The position numbers were made by a program, and so were the translations under genes. Below, one piece after another: positions 1 to 7,609 of a stretch of DNA of 15,512 nucleotides. Under the pieces are notes generated by a model, which saw only the letters and a program-made list of their open reading frames with translations, was not told the origin of the DNA and ran no database searches. The number at the start of each line of letters is the position of its first letter. Within the stretch, counting starts at the first letter, position 1. This stretch comes from Promethearchaeota archaeon (GTDB lineage: Archaea > Asgardarchaeota > Lokiarchaeia > Sigynarchaeales > SOKP01): positions 1 through 15,512 of the forward strand of contig SDNV01000067.1 of the NCBI GenBank assembly GCA_004524515.1, written 5' to 3'.

Positions 1-675
1 GATAGTGGAGGAGCTTTATATATAAGACCTTTAATGATGGGTAATGGACCAATCTTGGGAGTGTCTCCCGCTTCAGAGTATAAATTCATAATATTTACTG
101 TGCCTGTGGGACCTTATTTTCCAGAAGGTTTTAAAGGAATTGATTTAGAAATTTCTAAAGAATATACAAGAGCTGCTCCGGGAGGTACCGGTTTTGCAAA
201 AACAATTTGTAATTACGCTCCAACAATGAAACCCGCAAAAGAAACAAAAGCAAAGGGTTTTGCTCAAATAATATATTTAGATGCTGTCAATATGGAGTAT
301 ATCGATGAAGTAGGGACTGCTAATTTTTTCGCAATTATAAATGGAAAATTAGCTACACCAAGAACTGCCGGCACAATTTTACCAGGAGTAACAAGAAAAT
401 CCGTCTTAGAAATAGCTGAAAAAAAGTTGCATATGAAGATAGAAGAACGAGATATTTCCTATAAAGAATTATTTAAAAAATCTTGCTCTGAAGTCTTTTG
501 TACTGGTACAGCCGCAGTTATTACTCCAATAGGATCCGTAGTTTTAGGAAACCAGAAGAAAGTGTATAATAATGGTGAGCCAGGAGAATTAACAAAAAAA
601 CTTTATGATCTTTTAACTGGGATTCAAAGATTAGAAATTGAAGATGAATTCGGATGGGTTACAATAATAGAATAA
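1..675 (+). CDS. ilvE: Branched-chain amino acid aminotransferase, C-terminal part (5' end outside window)
   Basis: PLP-dependent enzyme that moves the amino group between valine, leucine or isoleucine and 2-oxoglutarate, the last step of branched-chain amino acid synthesis or the first of breakdown; cytosolic. The frame is open from base 1 (DSGGALYIRP precedes the first ATG at 34), so the gene is cut by the window edge and ATG 34 is internal. Visible family blocks are LGVSPASEY and VPVGPYF near the front, GFAKTICNY holding the expected PLP-binding lysine (codon 199-201), IIYLDAVN, DEVGTANFF, GTILPGVTRKS, and CTGTAAVITPIG. The C-terminus ends FGWVTIIE like the GW-L ending of the family. The block pattern favours the group II (eukaryote-like, about 350 residues) branch over the E. 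coli IlvE branch, so roughly the last 60% is present. No partner gene follows; the next gene is 166 bases away with its own promoter. The family is sure, the substrate is inferred. Confidence 0.93.
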   Translation, partial: DSGGALYIRPLMMGNGPILGVSPASEYKFIIFTVPVGPYFPEGFKGIDLEISKEYTRAAPGGTGFAKTICNYAPTMKPAKETKAKGFAQIIYLDAVNMEYIDEVGTANFFAIINGKLATPRTAGTILPGVTRKSVLEIAEKKLHMKIEERDISYKELFKKSCSEVFCTGTAAVITPIGSVVLGNQKKVYNNGEPGELTKKLYDLLTGIQRLEIEDEFGWVTIIE

Positions 676-784
676 TTTTTTTCATATATTTTTATTATCT
701 ATATAATTATAACATATATCTAACCTATTCCACTTTCAAATTTTTTATTTTATTCCTATTCTTAGCGTATTAATTAAATTAATG

Positions 785-792
785 TTTATATA
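785..792 (+). promoter_or_regulatory. Putative archaeal TATA box of the amidohydrolase gene
   Basis: TTTATATA lies about 50 bases before ATG 842. With the usual archaeal spacing of about 25 bases, transcription would start near 812-816 and leave a short leader holding TGAGGA (828-833), eight bases before the ATG. A second AT-rich run (TTTTATATAAT, 802-812) is an alternative. Read by eye, not scored. Confidence 0.4.
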
Positions 793-841
793 ACCATTTA
801 ATTTTATATAATAATGATAGGAACGATTGAGGATTTTTTAG

Positions 842-2269
842 ATGGATTTTGCTATAATAAATACCTGGTTAATAACATTTGAAGGAAAAGGGTTAGGGAT
901 AGTAAGGAATGGAGGAATTGGAATTGAAGATGGAAAGATTTCTTATGTAGGGGAGATGGATACTTTTGATTATAAAAAAGCTGATATGATAATAGATGGG
1001 ATGAGTAACCATGTTGCGATGCCTGGTTTAATTAATGCTCATATTCATTCTATATTAACGCTTTGTCGTGGTACTGCTCATGATTTACCTGAAATAGAAT
1101 ATATGCCAAAAGGACTTAGTATTTTTGCGAACCACTTGAAAGCTGAAGATCTCGTATTGGGTAGTAAACTTGCCATTCTGGAAGGGTTGAGAAATGGAAC
1201 AACTACCTTTACTGAATATGGAATAGGATTATCAGAATTAATTAAAAAAGTCTTTATACCCTTTAAAATAAGAGTTGTAGCAACAGAGATGATAAGTGAA
1301 TTAAGTTTTTCCGATGCTAAAAAACCGAATGAACCATATACCTATTATCGTTATTTAGGAATGAATGCTTTTCGACGTGCAAATAAATTATGGAAAGAAT
1401 TCAAAAACCATGAACTTATCAGTGTAATGTATGGACCGAATGCCTTAGATATGATTTCGATGGAATTATTGAAGGACGTTAAAAACCAAGCTATAGAGAA
1501 TGGGACAAAAATCCATATGCATATTGCGCAGGGAGGGAGGGAAAGAAGTCAGATTATGAAACGTTATGGAAAACATACGACGGCAGTGAAATTATTAGAA
1601 AAAAATGGTATATTAGACTCATCGCTTATAGCAGCCCATATTCATGATACGACAGAAGCAGAAAGAGCGTTAATGGTAAAAAAAGGAGTAAGAATGGTGG
1701 GATGTCCAAGTTCTATTTCCAAAATAGATGGTATAGTCCCTCCTTTAGGAAGTTTTCTTAAATTAGGTGGCAAAGCTGCTTTAGGAACTGATGAAGCACC
1801 TGGAACTGGGCATCATAATTTATTTAATGAAATAAAAATGGCAAGTATTTTAACAAAAGTAGTTCAGAGGGATCCAACGGCATTACCACCCTGGGATGCA
1901 ATGAAAATGGCAACGATTGATGGAGCAGAAGTACTTAATCTTAAAAATAAAATAGGAAGTTTGAAAGTGGGAAAAAATGCCGATATAATAACTTTAGACC
2001 TTCAAAAACTGCATTTAACTCCAATAATTCATGCACCATTTTATAACATAATTGCAAATTTAGTGTATTCTAGTAAAGGTTGTGAAGTTGATAACGTAAT
2101 CGTCGCAGGAAAACCAATTATGTTAGATGGAAAATTTATTCATATTAATGAAAAAGAGGTTTTAGACAAAGCAAATAATCGAGCACAGGTCTTATTTGAA
2201 AATATTACCGATGATTGGATAAAAGCAAACTCCAAAATGGTATATTATCAACGCCAAGGTTTTATTTGA
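842..2269 (+). CDS. Metal-dependent amidohydrolase, MTA/SAH deaminase-chlorohydrolase (TrzA/AtzA/MtaD-like) family
   Basis: Cytosolic hydrolase of the amidohydrolase superfamily, whose relatives deaminate S-adenosylhomocysteine, methylthioadenosine, guanine or triazines. The full length of 475 residues is normal for the group. A small N-terminal beta-sandwich (about 1-58) leads into the TIM barrel. Metal ligands that can be picked out are H67 and H69 (NAHIHS after MPGL), H227 (HMHIAQG), H266 (AAHIHD) and D317 (GTDEAPG). The C-terminal sandwich contains the common IGSLKVGKNADI block (371-382). Odd point: the catalytic glutamate normally three residues after the second HxH (HxHxxE) appears as Q230, so deaminase chemistry on purines is not assured. 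The ATG at 842 is preceded by TGAGGA at 8 bases spacing. The gene stands alone and converges with fixX, 45 bases between stop codons. Family confident; substrate unknown. Confidence 0.92.
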   Translation: MDFAIINTWLITFEGKGLGIVRNGGIGIEDGKISYVGEMDTFDYKKADMIIDGMSNHVAMPGLINAHIHSILTLCRGTAHDLPEIEYMPKGLSIFANHLKAEDLVLGSKLAILEGLRNGTTTFTEYGIGLSELIKKVFIPFKIRVVATEMISELSFSDAKKPNEPYTYYRYLGMNAFRRANKLWKEFKNHELISVMYGPNALDMISMELLKDVKNQAIENGTKIHMHIAQGGRERSQIMKRYGKHTTAVKLLEKNGILDSSLIAAHIHDTTEAERALMVKKGVRMVGCPSSISKIDGIVPPLGSFLKLGGKAALGTDEAPGTGHHNLFNEIKMASILTKVVQRDPTALPPWDAMKMATIDGAEVLNLKNKIGSLKVGKNADIITLDLQKLHLTPIIHAPFYNIIANLVYSSKGCEVDNVIVAGKPIMLDGKFIHINEKEVLDKANNRAQVLFENITDDWIKANSKMVYYQRQGFI

Positions 2270-2314
2270 AATCAATTTCATAAAATTGGTATAAATTCAT
2301 TATATTCTGACCAA

Positions 2315-2584
2315 TTAACCCCAATCAGATTTATAACCAGTTCCCCCTTTTGGCCAACTAAATTCAATCGCTCCCTCTACACAAGCATACCAGCAGGAGG
2401 CACATTCCATACAATTTTCGAGACTTTTAACTTTAGCCTTCTGGTTAATTATCTCAAAACAGCTCGCCAAGCAGACCTTTATGCAGTTGGCACAACCAGT
2501 ACATTTTTCATCGTTAATTTTTATGAAAACACCCGCACCTTCAACCCATTCTACACCTGGAAATTTTTCGGACGTCCTACCCAT
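2315..2584 (-). CDS. fixX: FixX-like ferredoxin with two [4Fe-4S] motifs
   Basis: Small iron-sulfur partner of FixC, expected to relay electrons between the flavin of FixC and quinone. The 89-residue product carries two complete C-x2-C-x2-C-x3-C sets: CTGCANCIKVC and CMECASCWYAC. Classical FixX proteins usually keep fewer cluster ligands, so this copy is ferredoxin-rich. The tail GGTGYKSDWG resembles the FixX ending. The start is set at ATG 2584 rather than GTG 2593, because a strong Shine-Dalgarno sequence (AGGAGG, 2593-2598) lies 8 bases before that ATG, while the GTG would overlap it. The ATG overlaps the end of fixC by 8 bases, which implies translational coupling and a 1:1 product. The function is inferred from the pair, not from the small protein alone; a generic 2x[4Fe-4S] ferredoxin is the alternative. 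Confidence 0.88.
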   Translation of the reverse strand: MGRTSEKFPGVEWVEGAGVFIKINDEKCTGCANCIKVCLASCFEIINQKAKVKSLENCMECASCWYACVEGAIEFSWPKGGTGYKSDWG

Positions 2585-4268
2585 AAATCGCACCTCCTTT
2601 ATTTTCGGGAACCTGAAAAATTACAGAATCAGCCCTATTAACAAACTCAATCATTTTTTTACTTATTTTTTCTGAAACGGGTTCAATTAAGTTGACTATC
2701 TTCAAAAGTTTTGGTTCCATTTTAGGAAGTTTTTTACTAAGTTTTGAATTAGCATTTTCAGCTAAATTAATCAATGTTTTTGCATATAGCATTTTAAAGC
2801 AAGAGGCTATTTTCACCATTAAATTGATCAATTTTAACCCAGTAAGGAATATTGATTGTTTAAATATAGGTCTCTTGGATATTTCTTGCCTATATTGCCT
2901 CGTGCCAAAATATTCATAGCAGTTATGGATCCAGTTCTGATAGTATCTAAAATACATTCTGATCCATTTCGTGAGAATATTAGGATCTTTTTTTATTAAA
3001 GAAATAGTCATTTTCATGAATGGAGTTGTGAAATAGGTTAGAGAACCAAGCCCCCATCCATCATGTATATATTTTTTAAGTTTTTCTTCATTATGCTCCT
3101 TTTGAGCTATCCGTAAATTATAACGATTTCTGGCTGTGATTGACCATTGGATGATCGGATGATTTTTAATTTTATCATCATATTTTTTAAGAAATGATTT
3201 AGAAGTGTTCTTGATGCGAATTGCTTCAATCGCAATTTCAGCAGCTATTTTTGCAGAAAACCAAGCTGCCGGTACCCCATCACATAATTCTGTACTTTCC
3301 AGACCGGCCACATCTCCTATTAAAATCATTCCATCTGTATAATTGGGCATATTTCGCAGTTTTCTATTCAGACCCACATAAATTTCAAATCCTTCCCACA
3401 TCCTTGCCCTTAATTTTATACGGGGTGCGACTAAATTTTTCCACCATGGCAGTTTAGAGGTAATATTTTCATGATATTCATCAAAAAGTTTTTTAAGATT
3501 CGGTACCTTTTTTTGGTCGATTCGCAAACACTGATCTTGCATGAAATGAAGGCTGTTCCTATAGGGCCAAACCATAAGACCATTCCCATACCCGAGAGGA
3601 GGGGCTATTCTTTGTTCGTCCCAACCCCAACACATTTTAACGCTATACCCAAAAATTTTATCTATGTCTTGTTTTTTCATTTCATAGTCATATGTATCTG
3701 CCAATGAAATTGTTTCGGGAGGATACTTATCTCTAACTCCCGCTTTTATAGCCAATAAACCCTGACTTCCCTCTGCGTCAATTAAAATCTTTGATCTTAA
3801 CTTTTCGCCTCTATCCGTTATAATCCCTTTAATAATTCCCTCTTCTTTTATGACATCCACCACAGTAGTTGATGTTTTCAGAATAGCACCAGCTTCTAGA
3901 GCTTTTTTGGCTTCCCATTGACAGAATGGTTTGCAGTAGGCATTATATCCAAATGCAATTATCGGAGATAAGGGTTTTGGCACTTTAAGAGAATCATCTA
4001 TATCGATAACACCATTATCAATATCTTTGATAATATAATTTACAATACCGTCAGAAGGCCTCTCAAAAGGTGGGTTGCCATCTCTAATAAATGAAGGCCC
4101 AAAAAGAAAGCCATAAAATGGTATTGTCAGTCCTGATATTATTTTATCACCTACATTCTCAGATCTTTCTATTATAAGCGTTTTTAAACCTGCTTCAGCA
4201 CATAATTTAGCGGCTACTGGTCCACCAAATCCGGCGCCTATAACAATTACATCATACTCTTCATTCAT
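2577..4268 (-). CDS. fixC: FixC-like FAD-dependent oxidoreductase (ETF:quinone oxidoreductase / geranylgeranyl reductase family)
   Basis: Flavoprotein expected to accept electrons from an electron-transfer flavoprotein and pass them, with FixX, to membrane quinone. An N-terminal Rossmann fold shows VIVIGAGFGGPVAA (GAGFGG at 11-16) and the acidic ribose-binding residue E34 (LIIERSE). The second FAD motif, GMILIGDVAGLES, is at 313-325, followed by CDGVPAAWFSAKIAAE. At 563 residues it is longer than typical FixC (about 430). The excess is a Lys- and aromatic-rich tail after about 370, with helical stretches and one fairly hydrophobic segment (about 471-493) that might attach it to the membrane. 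FixC-type proteins end earlier, and true ETF-QO proteins have a fused ferredoxin there, which is absent here because fixX is separate. No etfA/etfB lies in the window. A role in reduction of isoprenoid lipid chains (geranylgeranyl reductase) cannot be excluded, but the coupled FixX argues for FixC. Confidence 0.9.
   Translation of the reverse strand: MNEEYDVIVIGAGFGGPVAAKLCAEAGLKTLIIERSENVGDKIISGLTIPFYGFLFGPSFIRDGNPPFERPSDGIVNYIIKDIDNGVIDIDDSLKVPKPLSPIIAFGYNAYCKPFCQWEAKKALEAGAILKTSTTVVDVIKEEGIIKGIITDRGEKLRSKILIDAEGSQGLLAIKAGVRDKYPPETISLADTYDYEMKKQDIDKIFGYSVKMCWGWDEQRIAPPLGYGNGLMVWPYRNSLHFMQDQCLRIDQKKVPNLKKLFDEYHENITSKLPWWKNLVAPRIKLRARMWEGFEIYVGLNRKLRNMPNYTDGMILIGDVAGLESTELCDGVPAAWFSAKIAAEIAIEAIRIKNTSKSFLKKYDDKIKNHPIIQWSITARNRYNLRIAQKEHNEEKLKKYIHDGWGLGSLTYFTTPFMKMTISLIKKDPNILTKWIRMYFRYYQNWIHNCYEYFGTRQYRQEISKRPIFKQSIFLTGLKLINLMVKIASCFKMLYAKTLINLAENANSKLSKKLPKMEPKLLKIVNLIEPVSEKISKKMIEFVNRADSVIFQVPENKGGAIYG
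2591..2598 (-). promoter_or_regulatory. Ribosome binding site of fixX, embedded in the end of fixC
   Basis: On the minus strand AGGAGGTG is followed by CGATTT and ATG. The same bases encode the final Lys-Gly-Gly-Ala residues of FixC. This site fixes the fixX start at 2584 and shows that the two genes are coupled. Confidence 0.75.
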
Positions 4269-4316
4269 TTTATTAAACTCTGCATTATTTAGGTTATATA
4301 GACTTTAAATGTTTTT

Positions 4317-4326
4317 TTATATAAAA
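4317..4326 (-). promoter_or_regulatory. Putative TATA box of the fixC-fixX operon
   Basis: TTTTATATAA on the minus strand, centred about 53 bases before the fixC ATG. It would give a leader of roughly 25-30 bases. No convincing Shine-Dalgarno sequence precedes fixC itself. Confidence 0.4.
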
Positions 4327-4376
4327 ATATCTTAAAAATTTTCAATTTTTCATAAAAAAAGACTATACATCTAATG

Positions 4377-4399
4377 TTCGATTTAAAATCTAAATCGAA
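4377..4399. repeat. Perfect 9-base inverted repeat with 5-base spacer between two minus-strand genes
   Basis: Arms TTCGATTTA (4377-4385) and TAAATCGAA (4391-4399) around AAATC. It lies 45 bases after the radical SAM stop and about 110 bases before the fixC start. On the minus strand a run of seven T (4354-4360) follows about 17 bases later. It could be a 3' stem-loop/terminator of the radical SAM gene or an operator upstream of the fixC TATA box. Confidence 0.45.
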
Positions 4400-4444
4400 A
4401 CTATCTCAGTGCGATTACGTTCTAAAGATTTATTTTTTTAGATC

Positions 4445-5494
4445 CTAAATTGCTTCAGGACCAACTGTTCTTATTAATTTTTTCATCTCTTCTTCCTTTT
4501 TAGCGATTATGCCTATATTTCCAATCCTAACTTTTTTTAATCCGATACGTTTTACTACTTTATAAGTATCTAAAATTTCCGTTAAGGTAGGTGATCTAAA
4601 TGCCTTTAATTTGTATTGCGGGAAAAAAGCTAATATATGGAAGGGCAAATTCTCGTCTAATTCTGCAATTAATTGGGCTATCTTTTCAAATTGTTCTATC
4701 TCAACCAATTCTGGAATATAGACAGTAAGAATTTCTAAGATAAAGTCACGAGATAAAATTTCTTTAGGACTATTTAAGACAGTTTTATTAGAAGTACCAC
4801 ATAATTTTTTATATATATGCTCATCATAAGCTTTGATATCCAACCAATAGGAATCCAAACCAGCTTTTCGAAATAGAGTTAGGTTTTTAGGAGTTAGTCC
4901 ATATCCGTTTGTTTCTAATAATATCCATAGGTTATTACATATTTTCTTGATTTTTTGGCTTATTTCAGCGTAAAATTTTGCTTGACATGCGATATCACCC
5001 CCTGTAAATGCAACTATGTTTCTAGCAGGACCTATGCCTCCTTGTGAAATAAAAATCTGATCTCGGGATATTTTGTTTGGACAAAGCGGACTCCTCCTAT
5101 TAAATAAGATACATGATCCGCAATGTTTGCACGAATCCGTAGCGTAATACATCAAAGTTCTTTCTCTAGGTTCCCGCAAAGTAACCATTTGTTCATATTC
5201 TCTACATGCATTTGCAATTTCATCTGTAGAATACCATTCTCCATTGTGGTGTTTGCTAAACTCCCAAGAATGGCATTTCAAACAGTCATGATTGCATCCC
5301 GACTGATAAATTGAAAAATAATCTTCTGGTCGTGATAAGTGCATAGATTTTATTAATCGATAATGCTGTCCATTTTCAAATTTCAGTGTTGATCTACATG
5401 CGGGTTGGGTAGTACCATCGTTTAGGGTTACTTCACAAGCACCTTGAGGATATCCCTGTTTTATCATAGAGCAATAAATCTTATCATCTTTCAT
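4445..5494 (-). CDS. Radical SAM protein, pyruvate formate-lyase-activating-enzyme-like, with auxiliary Fe-S site
   Basis: Expected to cleave S-adenosylmethionine reductively and generate a 5'-deoxyadenosyl radical. The SAM-cluster motif is C67-x3-C71-x2-C74 (SGCNHDCLKCH). Later family marks are FTGGD (163-167, the SAM-binding GGE-type motif), LLETNGYG (192-199) and LDIKAYDE (218-225), typical of activating enzymes. A second cysteine set, C122-x2-C125-x2-C128-x9-C138-P, sits between the SAM motif and GGD, where glycyl-radical activases carry a ferredoxin-like insert, so one additional [4Fe-4S] cluster is likely. An N-terminal extension of about 60 residues adds C8, C20 and C33. No glycyl-radical enzyme gene is nearby, so the target is unknown and may not be a glycyl-radical protein. 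ATG 5494 has no clear Shine-Dalgarno sequence; a TATA-like ATATATAT lies at 5543-5550. Family sure, role unknown. Confidence 0.92.
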   Translation of the reverse strand: MKDDKIYCSMIKQGYPQGACEVTLNDGTTQPACRSTLKFENGQHYRLIKSMHLSRPEDYFSIYQSGCNHDCLKCHSWEFSKHHNGEWYSTDEIANACREYEQMVTLREPRERTLMYYATDSCKHCGSCILFNRRSPLCPNKISRDQIFISQGGIGPARNIVAFTGGDIACQAKFYAEISQKIKKICNNLWILLETNGYGLTPKNLTLFRKAGLDSYWLDIKAYDEHIYKKLCGTSNKTVLNSPKEILSRDFILEILTVYIPELVEIEQFEKIAQLIAELDENLPFHILAFFPQYKLKAFRSPTLTEILDTYKVVKRIGLKKVRIGNIGIIAKKEEEMKKLIRTVGPEAI

Positions 5495-5542
5495 AATTGT
5501 TTGCAGATCAATTAATTCTAAATTTGTAATGAACCTACATTC

Positions 5543-5550
5543 ATATATAT
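5543..5550 (-). promoter_or_regulatory. Weak TATA-like element upstream of the radical SAM gene
   Basis: ATATATAT centred about 52 bases before ATG 5494, the same distance as the TATA-like box of fixC. ATTTAAAT near 5560-5567 is an alternative. The surrounding 5495-5761 interval (267 bases) holds no convincing gene; only a 41-codon plus-strand frame from GTG 5596 is open. Confidence 0.3.
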
Positions 5551-5761
5551 TCCAGGAATTTAAATATCTATCTTATTAGAGAAAGATCTATTTTTGTGCG
5601 ATATCCTATTATTTCTTATTATAAAGTTTTAGGTCGTAAATTATTTATTCGTTTTATAAGAGGTGTTCAATTTTTATTTAGATTTTGTTCATTTAAATTT
5701 AATCAAAATATAAAATAGAAAAAAATAAAAGAGATTTGGAAAATAGTTAGAAGATAAATAC

Positions 5762-5986
5762 CTATAAAAATACTTTGAAATCCCTAACAATTTGAATTAG
5801 TAGATTATATCCAAAGGGAAGTTGAATACCTTTCTTTTGAATAACCCTTTCTATATCTCTAGCATTTATCTTGTTTTGCGGTTTTTTAGCTAATTTTTCT
5901 TTTACTTCTCGTGCTACTGTTATTAAACCTATATAATATTTTTGGATAGGTAACCAATATTTCAAATCATCAAACGGAGCAATCAT
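5762..5986 (-). pseudogene. 74-residue open frame, possible severed C-terminus of the adjoining endonuclease gene
   Basis: This frame begins at ATG 5986, 15 bases after the endonuclease stop TAA (6002-6004), and lies in the same reading frame. The linker codons between them (TCA GGA TTT CAA GGG) are open. Reading through that one stop would give a single protein of about 546 residues, so the most economical view is a nonsense mutation in a longer gene. Against this, AGGA (5997-6000) lies 9 bases before the ATG and could serve as a ribosome binding site for an independent small gene. The product is basic and helical (EVKEKLAKKPQNK, DIERVIQKKG) with no motif I recognise. Fragment versus separate gene is unresolved. 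Confidence 0.5.
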
Positions 5987-6001
5987 CCCTTGAAATCCTG
6001 A

Positions 6002-7402
6002 TTATTCAATAAAATTTCTGATGTGCTGAATAATTTCATTGTTGGCTGGTAATCTGCTCCCTTTTATATAATTTGCTATTACTACACATATTAACCTACG
6101 TAGTTTTTCGGGAAACCTAATAATCTTATAGCTGTTTGTGGTCTTAATATGCTGATATTTAACTCTATCATAGTCCATAGCCGTTGTAATTGAAGATTTA
6201 ATCATGTTAAACGTAATTACTCTATGAAAAGGGAGTCCATTTACTTTTAATATGCAATACTTTCTCATACTCGCTTCGAGCCAATGTTTTAAAAGCAATG
6301 TCCTATAAAAACCGTAAATATATCGTTTTTTACCGTGTCTCTTTAACCATCGAGTAATTTTGCGTTTTACCTGTGTTTGAATATCCGTAGGAGCGTGAGA
6401 ATATAGTAATTTTAATCCCAACCAAAGTCGCTTACTTGATTCTTTAAATTTTTCGGGTTTAATTACTCGTAGGAATTTCCTTATTTCTCTGTACGCATAA
6501 ATCCCACATCTTGTACTACTAGGAGATAAAACGGACTTTATGTGTAATTTCGTAAGCATCTTATGAAAATCTTTAACTAACCGTTTGGATTCATTATCAA
6601 AAGTAAGATAAAAACGATTATCAATTTCTTTTACTGAAATTGAGCCGTCGGTATCAAATAATCCTTTTACGCAACCATTTGTGATATTTAAATCCATAGC
6701 CTTGTCATCTTTAATCCATTGAGGCACTTCAACCTGATTTACAACTTTATTACCTTCTATTAGTCCTAATTCTAAAAGTGAAAGATGTACTGCCTTAATT
6801 TTACATCTTAAAACAGATCCCTTGTCTCCCTTTTTTTTAGATATGGTAAATGTAATTCCTTTAAACAATGTCTTTAATATCCGTTTTCGTACATAAGTAA
6901 AGTATTCCTTCTCATCAATATCATTTAAGCAAATTCTCACTTTTTTTAGGTCTCTACCCATTTGACCATCTCCCAGCATAATACCTACGAATTCAGAAGT
7001 TATTTTATTTCTCGGTAAATGAATTCTAATATGCCCAGCTCTTCCAATTATTTTTTTATGGGGGATATCATCGACTCCAAACAATTTAATTAAATAATCG
7101 GCTCCTAATTGGGTTCTTACCAGATTTATAAACTTAGCAAAGTTTTCTTGTTTTATTCGTTTATTTACATATAACACATTTCGAAACGCTTGTTTTTTCA
7201 TACCAATGAACTGACTTATTGCTTTATGGTCATAGATGTTATCTTTTCCTTTAAGCTCCTGACAGATAAATTTTAAATCCCTCTGGTCTTTTAATTCTAT
7301 CCATATATCTGCTACCTTACAGCCATTATGGTCTAAAAAGTGGTTGTTAGTAGGTTTAAATATACTATTCTCCTTTGGATTTGTACTTTTGTTTTCTGTC
7401 AA
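6002..7402 (-). CDS. LAGLIDADG homing endonuclease, two-motif, apparently free-standing
   Basis: Sequence-specific DNA endonuclease of the kind that spreads introns, inteins or itself. Both halves of the LAGLIDADG pair are visible: FVGIMLGDGQMG around 138-149 (acidic D145) and CVKGLFDTDGSIS at 244-256 (acidic D252), about 107 residues apart as in single-chain enzymes. About 130 residues precede the nuclease; QFIGMKKQAFRNVLY (64-78) might be a helix-turn-helix. A basic region of about 140 residues follows (around 330-466), perhaps DNA-binding. No intein splice-junction residues (N-terminal Cys/Ser, terminal His-Asn) or host-protein flanks are seen. The start is TTG 7402, supported by GAGG (7412-7415) nine bases upstream. 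The frame may have been longer: see the in-frame open stretch after its TAA. Whether it is still active is unknown. Confidence 0.87.
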   Translation of the reverse strand: MTENKSTNPKENSIFKPTNNHFLDHNGCKVADIWIELKDQRDLKFICQELKGKDNIYDHKAISQFIGMKKQAFRNVLYVNKRIKQENFAKFINLVRTQLGADYLIKLFGVDDIPHKKIIGRAGHIRIHLPRNKITSEFVGIMLGDGQMGRDLKKVRICLNDIDEKEYFTYVRKRILKTLFKGITFTISKKKGDKGSVLRCKIKAVHLSLLELGLIEGNKVVNQVEVPQWIKDDKAMDLNITNGCVKGLFDTDGSISVKEIDNRFYLTFDNESKRLVKDFHKMLTKLHIKSVLSPSSTRCGIYAYREIRKFLRVIKPEKFKESSKRLWLGLKLLYSHAPTDIQTQVKRKITRWLKRHGKKRYIYGFYRTLLLKHWLEASMRKYCILKVNGLPFHRVITFNMIKSSITTAMDYDRVKYQHIKTTNSYKIIRFPEKLRRLICVVIANYIKGSRLPANNEIIQHIRNFIE

Positions 7403-7609
7403 ACTTTAAAACCTCAGGGTCTACTCATTTTTAATAAACTTATGATATTTAAAAAACGCGAGTAAAGTAATTTACTATAAATCAGATTAAATCCCTTTGT
7501 GAATGATTTCAATATCCTTTTGAGATTTAATAAGGGAATCTTCAGTAGATAATTTGATATATTCTTGAGTTTACAAGTTATAACGCTTACTTTCGTTTAT
7601 AAAGTTTTT

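Noticed and set aside
2481..3707. Open frames on the plus strand across fixC and fixX (for example 2692-2919, 3221-3457, 3471-3707)
   Set aside because: They lie opposite well-supported FixC/FixX coding sequence with recognisable motifs and have no family features of their own.
5123..5314. Plus-strand frame opposite the radical SAM gene
   Set aside because: Covers the antisense of the SAM-cluster and auxiliary cysteine region; no independent support.
5596..5721. 41-codon plus-strand frame from a GTG
   Set aside because: Too short and AT-rich to stand alone; noted only for its similarity to the sequence near 7600.
6002..7402. Intein or intron-encoded location for the LAGLIDADG protein
   Set aside because: No splice-junction residues and no host-gene halves on either side, so it is treated as free-standing.
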